Shown piece by piece: positions 23,866 to 35,556 of a stretch of 64,000 bases of DNA. The DNA comes from Anastrepha obliqua (Eukaryota; Arthropoda; Insecta; Diptera; Tephritidae). The notes below the pieces were generated by a model. It ran no database searches. It was not told where the DNA came from and was given only the letters and a program-made list of their open reading frames with translations. Positions within the stretch are counted from its first letter, which is position 1. Each line of letters starts with the position of its first letter. A program made the position numbers and the translations under genes. The DNA lies in assembly GCF_027943255.1 (NCBI RefSeq), contig NC_072892.1:123335792-123399791 (forward strand), written 5' to 3'.

Positions 23866-25104
23866 TTCAATTCTCTTTCCACGCCTTCAATCTTTTGTCA
23901 GCTGGTGAACAGTTTAATAATTTGCTGTACTTTTTTATACTGTCACTTAAATTTACTTAGGATTTTGTGCCGGTTTCTCATTACGTCTCGTTGCCTAAAC
24001 AAAATCCAGAGCAAACAATATTGCAAATGCGCTGGGCGTATGCCACGCCCGCAACGCATGTGAGTTATTATGCTCAGCTTACTCCAGCTTCTAGATAAGA
24101 TTTCAAATCGCCTAAACGCTTACTGGAAATCACTTGCGAAAAAGTGGAAAGGAGTGCGGAAAGTGGAAAAAGTGCGGAAATAGTTGTTGTAAAACAACAA
24201 AGCAGAAGTTATGCAGATCAAGTAAAGTCGATATTTGCGAGGGCGTTTTATAAATTGCAAATGAGAATGCGCCGCCAACATTTTTGACGCCAGTCGTTGC
24301 ATGTCTCCCGATGCTTGGTACTCCTTCGGAGAGTTTGGGTGACGGACGGCGCATTTATTGCGACAGCGCTTGCGATTCAATAGGCATTCAGCATTAAAAA
24401 CATTCAATTGTAACGGCAACATTAAAGTGCACTAAGTTGCATATTGGATGCGGATTGAGTGGTCAATGTAAAAGCTTAGCAGGAATGGGCGCAAATCTTT
24501 AGCTCAACTTATATGCATTTGCTAAATTGTAATGTTTATTCTTGCGACTCATCCGTAGCCGTATGTCACAAAGCACATTAAACTTTTATTGCTACATTTC
24601 TGGCAAACTTCACGAGTGCAAGCGACAGAAATACTTCCACACATAAAGCGATTAGTGTGCAATAAATTTCGGCATGTTGAAAGCTTCACAAACAAACCAT
24701 GATTTTATTGGCGCGCCCATTTGAAAATTGTAATATTCGTAGATTTTATGTCGCAAAGAATTTTTACGATTTCATAAATTTTCGCTTTCGTGTCTCATTA
24801 TAACTCCAGCAAAGCAGCTGCCTTAGCATGGCCAACACATTGATTTGATATGAGTCATTTGGAATTAGTGACAGCAGAAGGAGAGCTGTCTGCCAAGCGA
24901 AAGGGGTTGGGCAGAGATTTTGTAGGTTAAAATTTGTGATATGACAATAAAAAAGCGTTTGCAATTGAAATATGACTCATCACATAAAATACACTGTAAT
25001 ACAGGTCTATAAATAACGCAGGTAAGAGGTGTGGCAAATAAGATTTAGGAATTCGAAAGTTTTAGTGTGGGTCTTTACAAAAGTTTTCCCACAATTAGGA
25101 GCAC
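23866..25104. other. No recognisable gene
   Basis: Non-coding DNA. The two overlapping minus-strand frames at 24120-24422 show no motif. Composition is less AT-extreme than the array to its left, so it may be original host sequence. Confidence 0.4.
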
Positions 25105-25275
25105 TTTTATTAAACCATCACCATCATCATAGCATCAGAGTTGCTTCCGTTACACTTCGCTTCCACGTCACTCGGTCATCAGCTTTTCGTTTGATATTTA
25201 ATATGCCCATAGCTCCAAAGTCGCCTTCGATATCATCTCTCCATCGATTTCTTGGCCGGTCTCTTCTTCTGTCGC
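25105..25275 (-). pseudogene. RTE-like retrotransposon C-terminal scrap
   Basis: On the minus strand the frame reads RRRDRPRNRWRDDIEGDFGA followed by NIKRKADDRVTWKRSV. This is the usual RPRNRW ... DR-x-x-W-K tail found behind the RT of RTE-like elements. Only ~55 codons survive. Confidence 0.6.
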
Positions 25276-25767
25276 CTTATATCTTAGATCTCTTATTAAA
25301 CCTCAAAACTAAAGTTTTTATACGCTGCGTCTAAAGCTTTCTTTCTTCCTGAAAAAAAACCGTTATAGATATAAATTTTATAGGATCAGCACGACTACGT
25401 AAGAATGTTTCTTTGTAAAGAATTTTTGCACAGCAAGCTCCAACCATGCTCGGCGATCTTGACTTACACATGCAGACGCTCCTAGATTATTTAGAGCTTT
25501 ATATTCATTAAATGCCCGACAGGAACGTATTCACTATGAATGATGCCACGTTCATCCGTTTTAGAATTTCCTAGTCTCTCGTTGACCGCTGTCCCCTCTT
25601 TTCCACCCACTGCTGACTTTCTTTGAGTTTCTCGGCGTCATAATAAAATATCCAGATTTTATCGTATTTTCGACTCATAAAATACTTTCCGTCACGACTT
25701 CGATTCACTAAAAATTAGATCAAATTAAATAGTGTGAAAAGGATGCATAACGTTAAACATCAGGCCG
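25276..25767. other. No recognisable gene
   Basis: AT-rich non-coding flank of the piggyBac element. Confidence 0.4.
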
Positions 25768-25786
25768 TTAACCCTTTCGCGATATT

Positions 25787-25802
25787 GTTGCCATATGGCA
25801 AC
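25787..25802. repeat. Subterminal palindrome 1 of piggyBac element
   Basis: Perfect palindrome GTTGCCATATGGCAAC, 15 bp inside the left end. A likely transposase-binding or structural motif, by inference from its repeated subterminal placement. Confidence 0.8.
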
Positions 25803-26143
25803 AGTAAACTTTAAAAGGCCGTCAACACTCTCTTGTAAAAAATATCAACTTTTTTGTTACATATTTTAAAAAATTGAAGTTTAATGGTTAAACAGAAATA
25901 AAATAAATAATAACCGCCCATTATATATCGGTAATACAACATTTTTAAAGAAAGCCTTCTGGCATATAGCACTTCACTCTGAAATTTGTGTTTTGCATTT
26001 TTAGATTTTTGAGGCATTTTGGGCAAATGTTTTCAACAATTTTTGAATAAAGTATATAGAAAAATGTTCAATCTGTCATTTGGCATATAAATATTTTTTC
26101 GCTCGCAGCTTTAAAAGCTGTGCTAATTTTTAAAACTAAGCTT

Positions 26144-26159
26144 GTTGCCATATGGCAAC
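26144..26159. repeat. Subterminal palindrome 2 of piggyBac element
   Basis: Same 16-bp palindrome, about 110 bp before the transposase ATG, where it could also influence transcription of the gene. Confidence 0.8.
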
Positions 26160-26268
26160 AAATTTCACGTAAGGTGTTAACTTGCATTAGATTGCAGAAG
26201 AAGTTTACTTACGATTGAAACTGGTAGCAGGGAGACGTGTTGTTGTTTGCGAAATATTACTTTCAAAT

Positions 26269-29038
26269 ATGGCAAGAAAAATTAGCGACAGTGTTATAGA
26301 AAAGATTTTGGAGAATTTCGAGGACTCAGATCTCTCAGACTTTGAGAATTCCGAATCGGAAGAAATATTAGAGGATTTATTTGAGGCATTTGACAATAAT
26401 GAAACTTTTATGATGGAGCAGCTTAGTCGTCAAGGTCCGTATGATATAAGCATTACAAATATCAACGGGGAATGTAATGACGAACTAGTTTTGGATGAAA
26501 ATGGCTCTAGCTCAGAAGCTGGTACTTCGAACTATCAACCAAAACAAGTTAATGAATTTCGATGGAAAAAGACTTCGTGGGCTCCTCCTCAAGCTGAGTG
26601 TTATTCAATTAACGCTGTAAAACTTCCAGTGCAGTACTTTTTGGAGTATTTTACTGTAGAATTTTTGAAGAAGTAGTGCAGGCGACACACCAAGCCTCTC
26701 TTTTAAAAGACGGTCGATCATCTAACTTAACGAAAGAAGAATTTTTTAAGTTTCTTGCTTTGGAGGTTACGATTGGGACAATTGGTTATCCCAGATTGTC
26801 TATGTATTGGACAGCGCCCACAGATATTTCGGCATTTCGTCAAAATATGACAAAGAATAGATTTCATTCCTTGCGAAACAACTTGAAGTTCACAACAAGT
26901 GATCCAGGCAATGACAAACTTTTCAGGATTCGTCCATTAATAAATATCTTTACTAAAAAGTTGTATACTATCCCCAAAGAAGAGAATCTTTGCGTGAATG
27001 AAATGATGGTACCTTTCAAAGGAAAGACTGTCCTTAGACAATACATGCCTAAAAAGCCAATAAAATGGGGAATTAAATTATTTTGTCTATGTAGTTACTG
27101 TACTTACAGAAAAAAGGTATTTGGGCTACGGGTACAATTAGAGGAAATAGGTGTAGTAAAGTGCCTTTGCAATCTGAAAAGGAACTAAAAAAGGAAGGTA
27201 GAGGTAGTTTTGATTACCGCATCGAAAGGGAGGACAATCTTTATGTCATAAGATGGCTTGATGGAGGTGTTGTCCAATTGATTTCATCAATATATTACGA
27301 AGAGTCGCTTAAAAATCAGCAAAGATTTTTAGTTGAAAAAAAGACGAAAGTTGAAATAACTCAGTCCTACATTGTGGCTGTGTACAACAAGAATATGGGA
27401 GGAGTTGATAAAATAGACTTCCTTCTTTCATTGTATAGAATATCGATACGGTCAAGAAAATGGACACTTAAAATATTTGACCACTTTATTGACCTGGCCA
27501 TATGCAACTCATGGCTGCAGTACAGGAAGGATCATTACAATTGCCAACATAAACACACATCTCCAACTTAAATACAATACTGTAGAAGAATATACAACAG
27601 ACTGGCACCTCAAATTAAATACCAATAAATGTGAAAATATGCTATTCCGTCCCCCGATCAAAAAATGCAACACTAACATAAAAATAAACTGGAAAATTTT
27701 CAAAATTAAATCTGAGAGCACAAATACCACAATTCAACAAACCGATAAAGTCAAATACCTCGGCATATACTTAGATAAGTTCTTGTACTACAATAACCAC
27801 ATTAACAACCAAATAAAGAAAACATCTAGAGCATATTATGTTTATAAGAAAATGTTCTCGACGAAATTTCTGCATAACAGGCTAAAATCAATTATGTATC
27901 AGGCATTGGTAAGACCTATACTCACATATGGGTGTCCTATTTGGTATAATTTGTCACCATCTTACATGGAAAGGATAAGAAAACTGGAAAGAAGGATTCT
28001 AAGATGCACTTCCTTATATAGGACAGCAAAAAGCAACTACACCAAATATGTAACGAATGCAAAAGTATATAACACATCCAAAGTACCTGTCATATAATAA
28101 ATCTAATTAGGAGACACATAATGCGCTGTCTTTACAATAATAATAACACCCTAATAAGGGCACATTACCATGAAAGCGATGAATATTTCCTGTCAAGAAC
28201 GGTTTTATACAAAATAAGGACCATATACCGATAATTTATCACATTCATAGAAGAGCCAACGTTAAAACAGTCACGACAAAAGCCCTTAACAGAGAAAACC
28301 GACGTTTTGATACAACATCTCCCCCAGAGACAAAATAGAAGCCCTTGATATTAATAAAAAATGCTGGTGGCTAAACAATACACAAACGTAAACAGTATTT
28401 CATGCCGAATACCCGACATAACTTCCTTTTAAACCATTTTATCTTCTATTAAAAAAGCTAAGCATGCACTGTTTTTTACAGGTTTTTTTCTCTGCAATAT
28501 AATCATAAAATATTATGAAAGCTTCAAATTAAAGCAGACACATCTAAAATACCATCAACTAATAAAATGTTACTATAAATATACTTAAAACTATTGTTTA
28601 TTTTAGTACATAATATTATTAATACCAAATAAATAATCAACTTAAAAAAAAAAATACAGGAAGGATCATGAGGGTAATAATAAAGGCCAAAAGTAGAAAC
28701 ACATGGATCTGCTTGAGTTCCGCAACGACATTGCTGATGGTCTGCTAGCGCAAGCAAATAAGGACGCATTTTCTCGCAAACGTGGACGGCCAAAAGTCTC
28801 TTTGAATGAAAACATCGACAGCCCATCAACTTCTCGAAAGAGATATGAAACAGCACCATCAGTTTCTGTCCGATATGATGGAAATCAACAGTGGGTGGAG
28901 TACACTGAGAAAAAAAACAGATGCAAATTAAAAGGATGTTCAGGATTTTCCAGATTCAAATGTTCAAAGTGTTCGGTTCACTTGTGTCTACCCAACGGAG
29001 ATCGCGATTGCTTTAAGGATTATCACTGCAGCGACTAA
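26269..29038 (+). pseudogene. piggyBac transposase, broken
   Basis: An acidic N-terminus (from the ATG at 26269, KISDSVIEKILENFEDSD) ends in a stop at 26674-26676. The DDE domain continues with EFFKFLALEVTIGTIGYP and RFHSLRNNLKFTTSD. The usual first catalytic Asp in a DEMMVPFKG-type motif is Asn here (CVNEMMVPFKGK, near 26995). The region with the second catalytic Asp is deleted between FCLCSYC and the GTIRGNR-type remnant at about 27130-27155. Then come FDYRIEREDNLYVIRW and the third motif MGGVDKIDFLLSLYR (Asp present, about 27400). The C-terminal Cys-rich domain (CKLKGCSGF, FKCSKCSVHLCL, 28930-29020) lies beyond the jockey insertion. Confidence 0.9.
27536..28654 (+). mobile_element. 5'-truncated jockey-like element inserted in piggyBac
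   Basis: Flanked by the 15-bp target duplication TACAGGAAGGATCAT (27521-27535 and 28655-28669) and ending in an A-rich tail just before the right copy. The plus-strand frame reads EYTTDWHLKLNTNKCENMLF, VKYLGIYLDKFLYYNNHI, MYQALVRPILTYGCPIW and RIRKLERRILRC. This is the jockey-clade region directly behind the YADD box, which is itself lost. A frameshift near 28095 precedes LIRRHIMRCL. Truncation, poly(A) and target duplication show target-primed reverse transcription after the piggyBac had already landed. Confidence 0.9.
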
Positions 29039-29359
29039 ATTCTTGGTAAGATACTTCTTTCCTTTGTATTATTTTAAATAATTTTTATAGCTATAGTTTT
29101 CTATAATTCTTTTTATGCTAATATTTTATGTTTTTAGTTTATATCCCTGTTCACTTTTTAATATGTATGTACGTGTATATTTATAGTATTGAATGGATTT
29201 TTTTTATTTTAAATATTTTGTTATTGTTGGAACTTTAGTTTAGAAATCTTGATTTATAAATAAATTGAAATTTTGATGTCAAACCAAATTTTAATAAATG
29301 TACGAACCTTTATGCAAAAACCAAAAATAAACTGTTTTTCTTTACCATACAAAACATTT

Positions 29360-29375
29360 GTTGCCATATGGCAAC
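29360..29375. repeat. Subterminal palindrome 3 of piggyBac element
   Basis: Same 16-bp palindrome, about 130 bp inside the right end, after the transposase stop. Confidence 0.8.
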
Positions 29376-29511
29376 ATTAAAAAAAAAGCACTTAACAAAA
29401 AAAATAAAAAAAATAAATTTATTTGTATTGTTATTGGTCCTGAAAGAAATACTCAGACAAAAATTTGGAGTTTTTGGATGGCGCAATAAAAAGATGTAGC
29501 GAAAGGGTTAA

Positions 29512-30739
29512 CTAGGTCACAGCGAATTTGAAGGAATCAGCTGATTTGCCGACGTCATTCCCGACTGCGTATCAGCTGAAGGTACCCTCACAACTTTGCT
29601 GCGGATAGACACATCTTGTAATCTATAATATTCGCTTTTTAATATAAGTCACACATTTCCATGACTGACGCACAAGTAAGGCAGCCTAATTTCGATACGG
29701 ACCGAACTTTATATACTCGCACTAGGCTCATAGATAATGAGAGCCAGCTAGACGTCATATAATATTTTCTCGTACGAGCTTTATTTTTTTCAGTGAGGTG
29801 CACGATTCGTTTCACCCAAAATATGGAATTAACTCATAGCAATTTTCGTGTGATGATTTGTTACGATTTTTGACTTCCATTATCAAAACAAAATGGCGGT
29901 CATTAACTTACTTCGACTTCTGGCGTTCAAGCTTCCCAGTTAGCCACTGTGAAACTCTGGTACATTGCGCTTTATCGTGGCTTTTGATTCTGCAGAAGGA
30001 ATTTTGCGAAGGCCGTCTAAACTCGGTTGTTGTGCCAGAAACACTGAATTATGTGCTTCAATTGATAGCGCAACATTGCCTTGGGCATTAGTGAGACCAG
30101 CATACATTCAATACTGCATGATTATTTCTTTTCAGGAAGATTTGTTCTCGCTGGATACCGCAAATTTGACAAATATCGGCAAGGAGTGTCGATTTGTGTA
30201 AAGAAATGCTGAAGAATGAAGAAATTCTGCCAGGGTGGTTCAAAGTACGTCTATAACATTGTGAACGATGACGAATTTTCGATCTATGCATATGAGCTGG
30301 AAACAAACTGCAATGAAAGTTGTTCGCGGAAGGATCACCACAAAGCAAAAATGGTGGTATGTGTTTTTAGAAAATCTTGTGATGCTGCTACTGTACTCGT
30401 ACCACTAAAGATAAAGTGGATTTCCACATTACATTTGCCATTAAAATTTCTTGTTGAACTGCCGATCGATTGCTAGATATTGGCGGTCCCATTTATTAAT
30501 TTAAATATAGTATGTAGTTGAGCAGTGTGAATGAGTTCTCCGATTCTCCTCCAGCCCAATCAATAGCGTAAACGAAAACTCTCTCCCAAAGAGAGGAAAA
30601 AGCAAAAAAGTTACCGAGCGAAAAATTTCCCATCACTTGCAAAAATCAGTAGAAGAAGACGTATCAGCTGAGTTGACTACCACATGGTAGTACACAGGGG
30701 TTTCGCAATACCGGTGACGAGGCACCAAACGATAGAAAA
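29512..30739. other. No recognisable gene
   Basis: Non-coding. Around 29670-29730 the motif CACAAGTAAGG ... GGACCGAACTTTATATACTC resembles a transposon end (compare 395-455). Small frames at 29858-30476 have no family motif. Confidence 0.35.
29670..29730. repeat. Possible end of an interspersed dipteran repeat
   Basis: Shares GGACCGAACTT next to a TATA stretch and an AAGTAAG-type edge with 395-455, in the opposite orientation. Family not identified. Confidence 0.3.
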
Positions 30740-30925
30740 GTTTTTTTTTAATATCGATGGACCGTCGGTATGCAATAGCAAAACTCCGAATGCTTCTCTA
30801 GTAAGACGAAGCTCCTCATAAAAGACCATCTGTCATTCGGAGGCGGCATAAAACTGTAGATGTCTCTATTTGTGATAAAATCTCAAGACGGATGCCACAA
30901 ATAGGAGGAAGAGCTCTTCCAAATA
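30740..30925 (+). mobile_element. tRNA-derived SINE, diverged and headless
   Basis: Recognised by body motifs AGCTCCTCATAAAAGA, CTGTCATTCGGAGGCGGC and CCACAAATAGGAGGAAGAGC, in the order seen in the complete copies. The tRNA-like head is lost and substitutions are common, so this is an old copy. Confidence 0.65.
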
Positions 30926-30964
30926 CCTTCCAACCTTCGAAGTTTTCTTCATGACGAGTATACC

Positions 30965-31910
30965 GTCAAGAAAGGAGTGGTAGACACCAAAGCCATGGAG
31001 AAGGGGGAATTTAATTGTTATACAGATGGTTTCAAACTAGACGATAAGGTTGGCTATGGAGTTTTCTCGAAAGGATTAGGACCGGTACTATCCGTTCGAC
31101 TACCAAACTACTGCAGCGCCTATCAGGCAGAGGTTCTAGCTATAAAAGAAGTGGGTACATATCTGAATACGCATGCCGTAACAAAAACGTCTATAAATAT
31201 ATTCTCGAACAGCCAAGCAGCCATCAAATCAATGAATGGGGCTAAGATCGAAGATTCCACAGGAATGCCGGATATTAGTGTCATATTCGAGGTCAGCCTT
31301 ATTTGGGTTCCGGGAACCAGAAAAAGTACTGCTCTTCAACTGCTCAGTGATAAAAGTACCATTCGAATATCTTTGGATACGAGTAAACTAATAATAAAAA
31401 ACAACATTATCCAATAGGCCACTTGGTAATGGAGAGATGAAGACACATGTGTAACAGCTAGGCTACTTTGGCCGCAAATAAACAAGAAAAGGGCAAAGGA
31501 ATTGCTTAGTCTCTAGTCGTGGCTTGTTTAACCGGCCACTGGCTATTTGGCAGGCATTTCTTGAGACTATGAGTATTCTCCCATGAATATTGCAGGAGTT
31601 GCAGAGATGAGGAAGAGGAAGAAACAGTTGAGCACTTCCTTTGCAATTGTCCAGCCCTTGCTAAAATCAGAGCAGGTTTTCTAGGTAAATACTTTTTTAA
31701 TTCTCTTACAAAGCTGTCTGGCGTGGGGTTGGGATCAATTCTACGTTTCATAAGAGCCACAAAATGATTCCACGAAGGAAGGTAAATGAGGTTCCCGTAC
31801 AGCACAGTGCTATCACAACGGACCTGCAAAGTATAAGTGAGTTGGTTGTGCAGACCGACTACCGCCGTAACCTCACTTAACCTAAAGAGCACACCCCTAA
31901 GACTCATGTG
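30965..31910 (+). pseudogene. Retroelement RNase H and C-terminal region
   Basis: The open frame 30977-31417 is an RNase H domain: FNCYTDGFKLDDKVGYGVFS with the first Asp, YCSAYQAEVLAIKEVGTYL with the Glu, and NIFSNSQAAIKSM, where the usual second Asp (S-D-S) is Asn. VSLIWVPGTRK follows. Further frames give ARLLWPQINKKRAKELLSL and a Cys/His remnant of a zinc knuckle near 31590-31650 (EEETVEHFLCNC-type, read with a shift). It matches the element type at 57500-58835. The RT is absent and a key acidic residue is changed, so it is inactive. Confidence 0.7.
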
Positions 31911-32985
31911 GCGTTAATAAATGCCTACTTGGAAAAACTAGGAATAAACAATATTACACTTTTTTTTTGTTATTGAAAACGACTAATGACATTGTGAAAT
32001 TAAACAATTTTGAAAAGGGTGCTTTTGATTTCTTTCTTTTCTAGCCACAGCAAGGTAAAGTTTCGGATACAGTTAGTGGTATGTACACATCCTAGATGTG
32101 AAATATTCACAATAAAATTGCGAATAGAAATTTTATAATTATCTTGGGATCCACTGAAATTGCGCACAAATTTAATATGAACAAAATTGACTTGGGCTTA
32201 ATGCATTACAAAGTGTGCAATTGTTGATTCAGGAATGCAATTACGAGTACATGCAAATTTATGGCTTAGTTGTATCGGAACATACACACACATTTACATA
32301 CAACAAAGTTACTAGTCAGCATTCGATGGCTTGTGGAAAGTTTGAACAACAAAATACGCTCTGGCTGAAAATGCTCTGTAGGTAAAGGTCCAAGTACAGC
32401 AATGCAACATTTTCTTCCAAGGGCGGAAGTGTGAACAGTAACTTAAAACGCTTCCTGTGTGTTGCTAGTCCAGGTAGGCGATTGCGTTGAATTTGTTAAA
32501 AGGGCGAAGCTGCTACATGAAAATACAAGACACGAGTATCTACAACATTTGCGGTAGCCGCACTACGGCAACACCTCAAAACATAGGCACACACACACAC
32601 CCAACCCGCATTGCTGCATGTAGCAAGCGCCGCAACTACGTATTAACTTAGCCCATTTTTGCTAGCTCTCTGGCAAGGAAAAGAAAGTGAAGGAAATTTC
32701 ATGTGATAGTAGAATAATTTTGCTAATTAGGAACCACTTCGCTATCCATGTCGGGAGTGGTAATTTTTTTTTTCAGGCAATGGCAATGGCCAATCCGAAA
32801 AGTGGACACAAACAATCGGTCTGCTGGTATTCGAGTTTTACGTCGCGTGTACTGACTGCGGCTGCTGATTCTGGTAATAAGTTTTTGGCTCTTATCGGGC
32901 TGAAAGAATATGGGGTTTTCGCGCTCAATAAACGAAAATATTTTGTTGCATTTGAAATGCAAGAAAATTTTTAAATTTACTTTAA
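31911..32985. other. No recognisable gene
   Basis: Non-coding; a CA run at about 32587-32600 is the only feature. Confidence 0.4.
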
Positions 32986-32987
32986 TA

Positions 32988-34114
32988 CAGGGTCCGGAAC
33001 TCGAAGTGTAACCAATTTAAAAGGCCATAAATTTAGTTTGGAAAATTACTTTTATTCAATTCAAAGTAAACAATGTGTGAAAATAATACAAAATAAAGAA
33101 TCAATTTGCGTTTGCTCGATATGACCAACTTTTGCCTTGACTATGACCTTGAGATGGTCCAGAAACGAATCGCAAGGTGTCCGAATGTGAATTCCAGGTA
33201 TTTTGGTCCACTCGTGGACAATGACTTTTTTCAGCGCCCCAAGACTGGTCAATCTTTTTGTTCGGACTTTGCTCTTCAAAATGGCCCAAAGACAATAATC
33301 TATCGGATTCGCGCCTATTGAATTTGAGAGCGATTGTGTGGACGTTATTAAGTTCGGAACGTTGTTGTTGAGCCATTCTTGGTTCACTCGAGCTTTGTGA
33401 GACGGTGACGAGTCCTGTTGTCTGCCCACAGCTTCAAACCAACCTCCAGAATACTTCCTCGATAATATTTCGCATTTACCTAGACGCCGAGCTCGATGAA
33501 AACGATTGGAGAGCGCCCATCTGGGGTTACAGCGGCCCAAACCCTTACCTGTGGCGGGTGCTACCTCCTTCAGCCAAGCGAAGCAGCTCTTACGCTCTCT
33601 CAAGTCTGACTTGTTACTACCTGTGAGATCATGCACCTTGACTCAGAGATCTTTTTGCAGATGCGGCGGATGCTATGGTGAAATATTGTCAGTTCTTTCG
33701 CCTTTCTAATTGGCACTTTGTCGGAGATTTCGCTCAAGTCGCTTCTTAAATTTTTGAACCATTTCACGTGACGTTGCAGTCTTTTGATGACCATCACCAT
33801 GACGTTTCGCGATGCTGCCAGTATCATTGTAACAAGTAATGGTGCGATAAACAAAAACTTTATTTACTTTAAGATGCTCAACCTCACGAAGAATTGCTGG
33901 CTGCGATTTTTCAGCCAAATATAATATAATTAAACTTTTGCGTTTGAAATGCATTACTGATTTTATTTTTTCGCGTTTACTCTCGACAAAAGGCTTCCGC
34001 GCGCTCGTAAACAATACTCTGGACTCTCATTTAGCCAACTAACAGGTAGATGATGCCTGTACATCAGCTGCGCGAGCGGTCTGAAGTTATTTACACTTCG
34101 AGTGTTGGACCCTG
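32988..34114 (-). mobile_element. maT-like (DD37D) Tc1/mariner element, defective
   Basis: A 1127-bp element flanked by TA (32986-32987, 34115-34116). Terminal repeats are CAGGGTCCGGAACTCGAAGT and, reversed, CAGGGTCCAACACTCGAAGT. On the minus strand the N-terminal frame 33706-34014 reads FKRKSLIILYLAEKSQPAIL and KVNKVFVYRTITCYNDTG (helix-turn-helix). The frame 33061-33636 holds GRQQDSSPSHKARVNQEWL with the second catalytic Asp, then ANPIDYCLWAILKSKVRTKR with the third. I count about 37 residues between them. The segment with the first Asp is scrambled by frameshifts. Confidence 0.88.
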
Positions 34115-34329
34115 TATTAAAAAATTCTTAAGGATTTTTGAGAATTTTCGCTCTTGAGCGGACGACCCTCTCATAACAGGACGCGGAGACTTGTTTTCCA
34201 CCCCAAAGGGTATTTTAATTCCCCATAACCGGACAGCCTACAACATTGTTTTTACGTTTACTCTCTACCATATTCGTACAGCTGTTAAGACTTTCATCTA
34301 GGAAGGGAATTCGCCAATACGCAGAATTT

Positions 34330-35160
34330 GTTTTTAATGAGTCAGCTGAAGCCCAAAGATAAATTGTGCTACGAATGGTTTGTGAAGGCATGTAAAAAAA
34401 GGTATTGCTTTGTCAGGCACACTTATAAGGAGCAAAGCTAATTTCAGTGAGACTAAATTACAATGATTTTAGTGCATCATGGTACCATATTTAATTAAAG
34501 GTCTGATTCGCGAAACATTTATAATGCAGATGAGACTGGCTTTTTTCCGAGCATTACCCCATAGAGCAATTGAATTAAAAGATGAAAAATGCACAGGTGG
34601 AAAACTGACTAAGGACATATATATGTATATATAATTGGCGGATACACCTTTTTTGGGTGTTCGGTCGAGCTGCGTCTCCTATTTGTGGTGTGCATCTGGA
34701 TGTTGTTCCACAAATGGAGGGGCCTACAGTATGAAGCTGACTCCGAACGGCAGATATTTTTTATGAAGAACTTTTTCATGGCAGAAATACACTCGGAGGC
34801 CTGCCATTGCCTGTCAAGGGGCGACCACTATTAGAAAAAACTTTTTCGTAATTTTGGTGTTTCACCGAGATTCGACCCTATGTTCTCTCTGAATTCCAAA
34901 TGGTAGTCTCGTGCCAGCCCATTCGACTACGGTGGCTCACGATTTTACACGGCGCCAATATGGCTGGAGAAAGAAAACTCCTTTTTGTTGTTGGGAAATC
35001 TGCAAGACCTCTGGCATTTAAGCAATTTACCAGTTACGTGGCGATAAAAAGGGCTTGGGTGACGTCTGATTTAATGAGAGATTTTCTGTGCAGTTCGATA
35101 GAAAAATGCAACTTCATTCTATTTCTAGATAATGCGGCTTCCCATTCTCGCGATCTCAGT
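34330..35160 (+). pseudogene. pogo/Tigger-like transposase split by a SINE
   Basis: Left piece (34350-34620): KLCYEWFVKACKKRYCF-like remains, then IYNADETGFFPS with the DET motif carrying the first catalytic Asp, and KDEKCTGGKLTK. Right piece (34940-35160): LHGANMAGERKLLFVVGKSA, RPLAFKQF, KRAWVTSDLMRDFL and CNFILFLDNAASHS with the LDNAASH motif carrying the second catalytic Asp. These are consecutive parts of a DDE_1 (pogo/jerky-type) transposase, separated exactly by the SINE at 34628-34937. The N-terminal DNA-binding region and the C-terminus are gone. Confidence 0.75.
34628..34937 (-). mobile_element. tRNA-derived SINE, nearly complete
   Basis: Runs from a TA-rich tail (ATATATGTATATATAATTGG) through the body to the head at 34880-34937, where the reversed tRNA-like boxes read CCGTAGTCGAATGGG and GGTCGAATCTC. 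It sits inside the pogo-like transposase gene. A clear target duplication was not seen. Confidence 0.85.
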
Positions 35161-35164
35161 TAAG

Positions 35165-35403
35165 CTTTCAGCTCCACTACTGGAGTGCGACAAAGATGTA
35201 TCTTGTCCCCTTTGTTGTTTATCGTTGTAGTGGACTGAATTTTTCACTGGATTTCGACTCTGCAAACCGTGGAATTACCTGGAGAATAAACACCAGTATA
35301 TGCAGATGGCGCTGTTTTACTCTCGCATTTGCATCAACACATGAAGATGAAATTAAATTTGCTTCAGCAGCAGTCCGCAAAAGCAGGACTCAAAATTAAA
35401 AAA
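35165..35403 (+). pseudogene. Non-LTR RT fragment with altered catalytic box
   Basis: Reads STTGVRQRCILSPLLFIVVV, then TPVYADGAVLLSHLHQHMK and SAKAGLKIKKNTSLTV. The catalytic YADD is YADG. The segment is cut at 35403 by Helentron copy A and begins directly after the pogo-like gene, so both ends are truncated. Confidence 0.7.
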
Positions 35404-35556
35404 AACACCAGTCTAACGGTTAGACGCGATAGAAGTGAAACCTTCCGTAAAAAAAACTGAGAGAGAATAAGACGAAAGCAGCATTAGGAGCAAGATAGGT
35501 TAAGATTCATTATAATATTGCTATAAAGTTCATATTTTATTTTCTTCATTTTATTA

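Larger units (their letters stand above)
25772..29507 (+). mobile_element. piggyBac-family element with both ends, interrupted
   Basis: Flanked by TTAA (25768-25771 and 29508-29511), with 9-bp terminal repeats CCCTTTCGC / GCGAAAGGG. It spans 3736 bp, of which 1119 bp plus a 15-bp duplication are a later jockey-type insertion, leaving about 2.6 kb of piggyBac. A perfect 16-bp palindrome GTTGCCATATGGCAAC occurs near both ends (three copies). The transposase gene inside is broken (next entry), so this copy cannot move itself, but intact ends mean it could be cross-mobilised. Confidence 0.92.
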
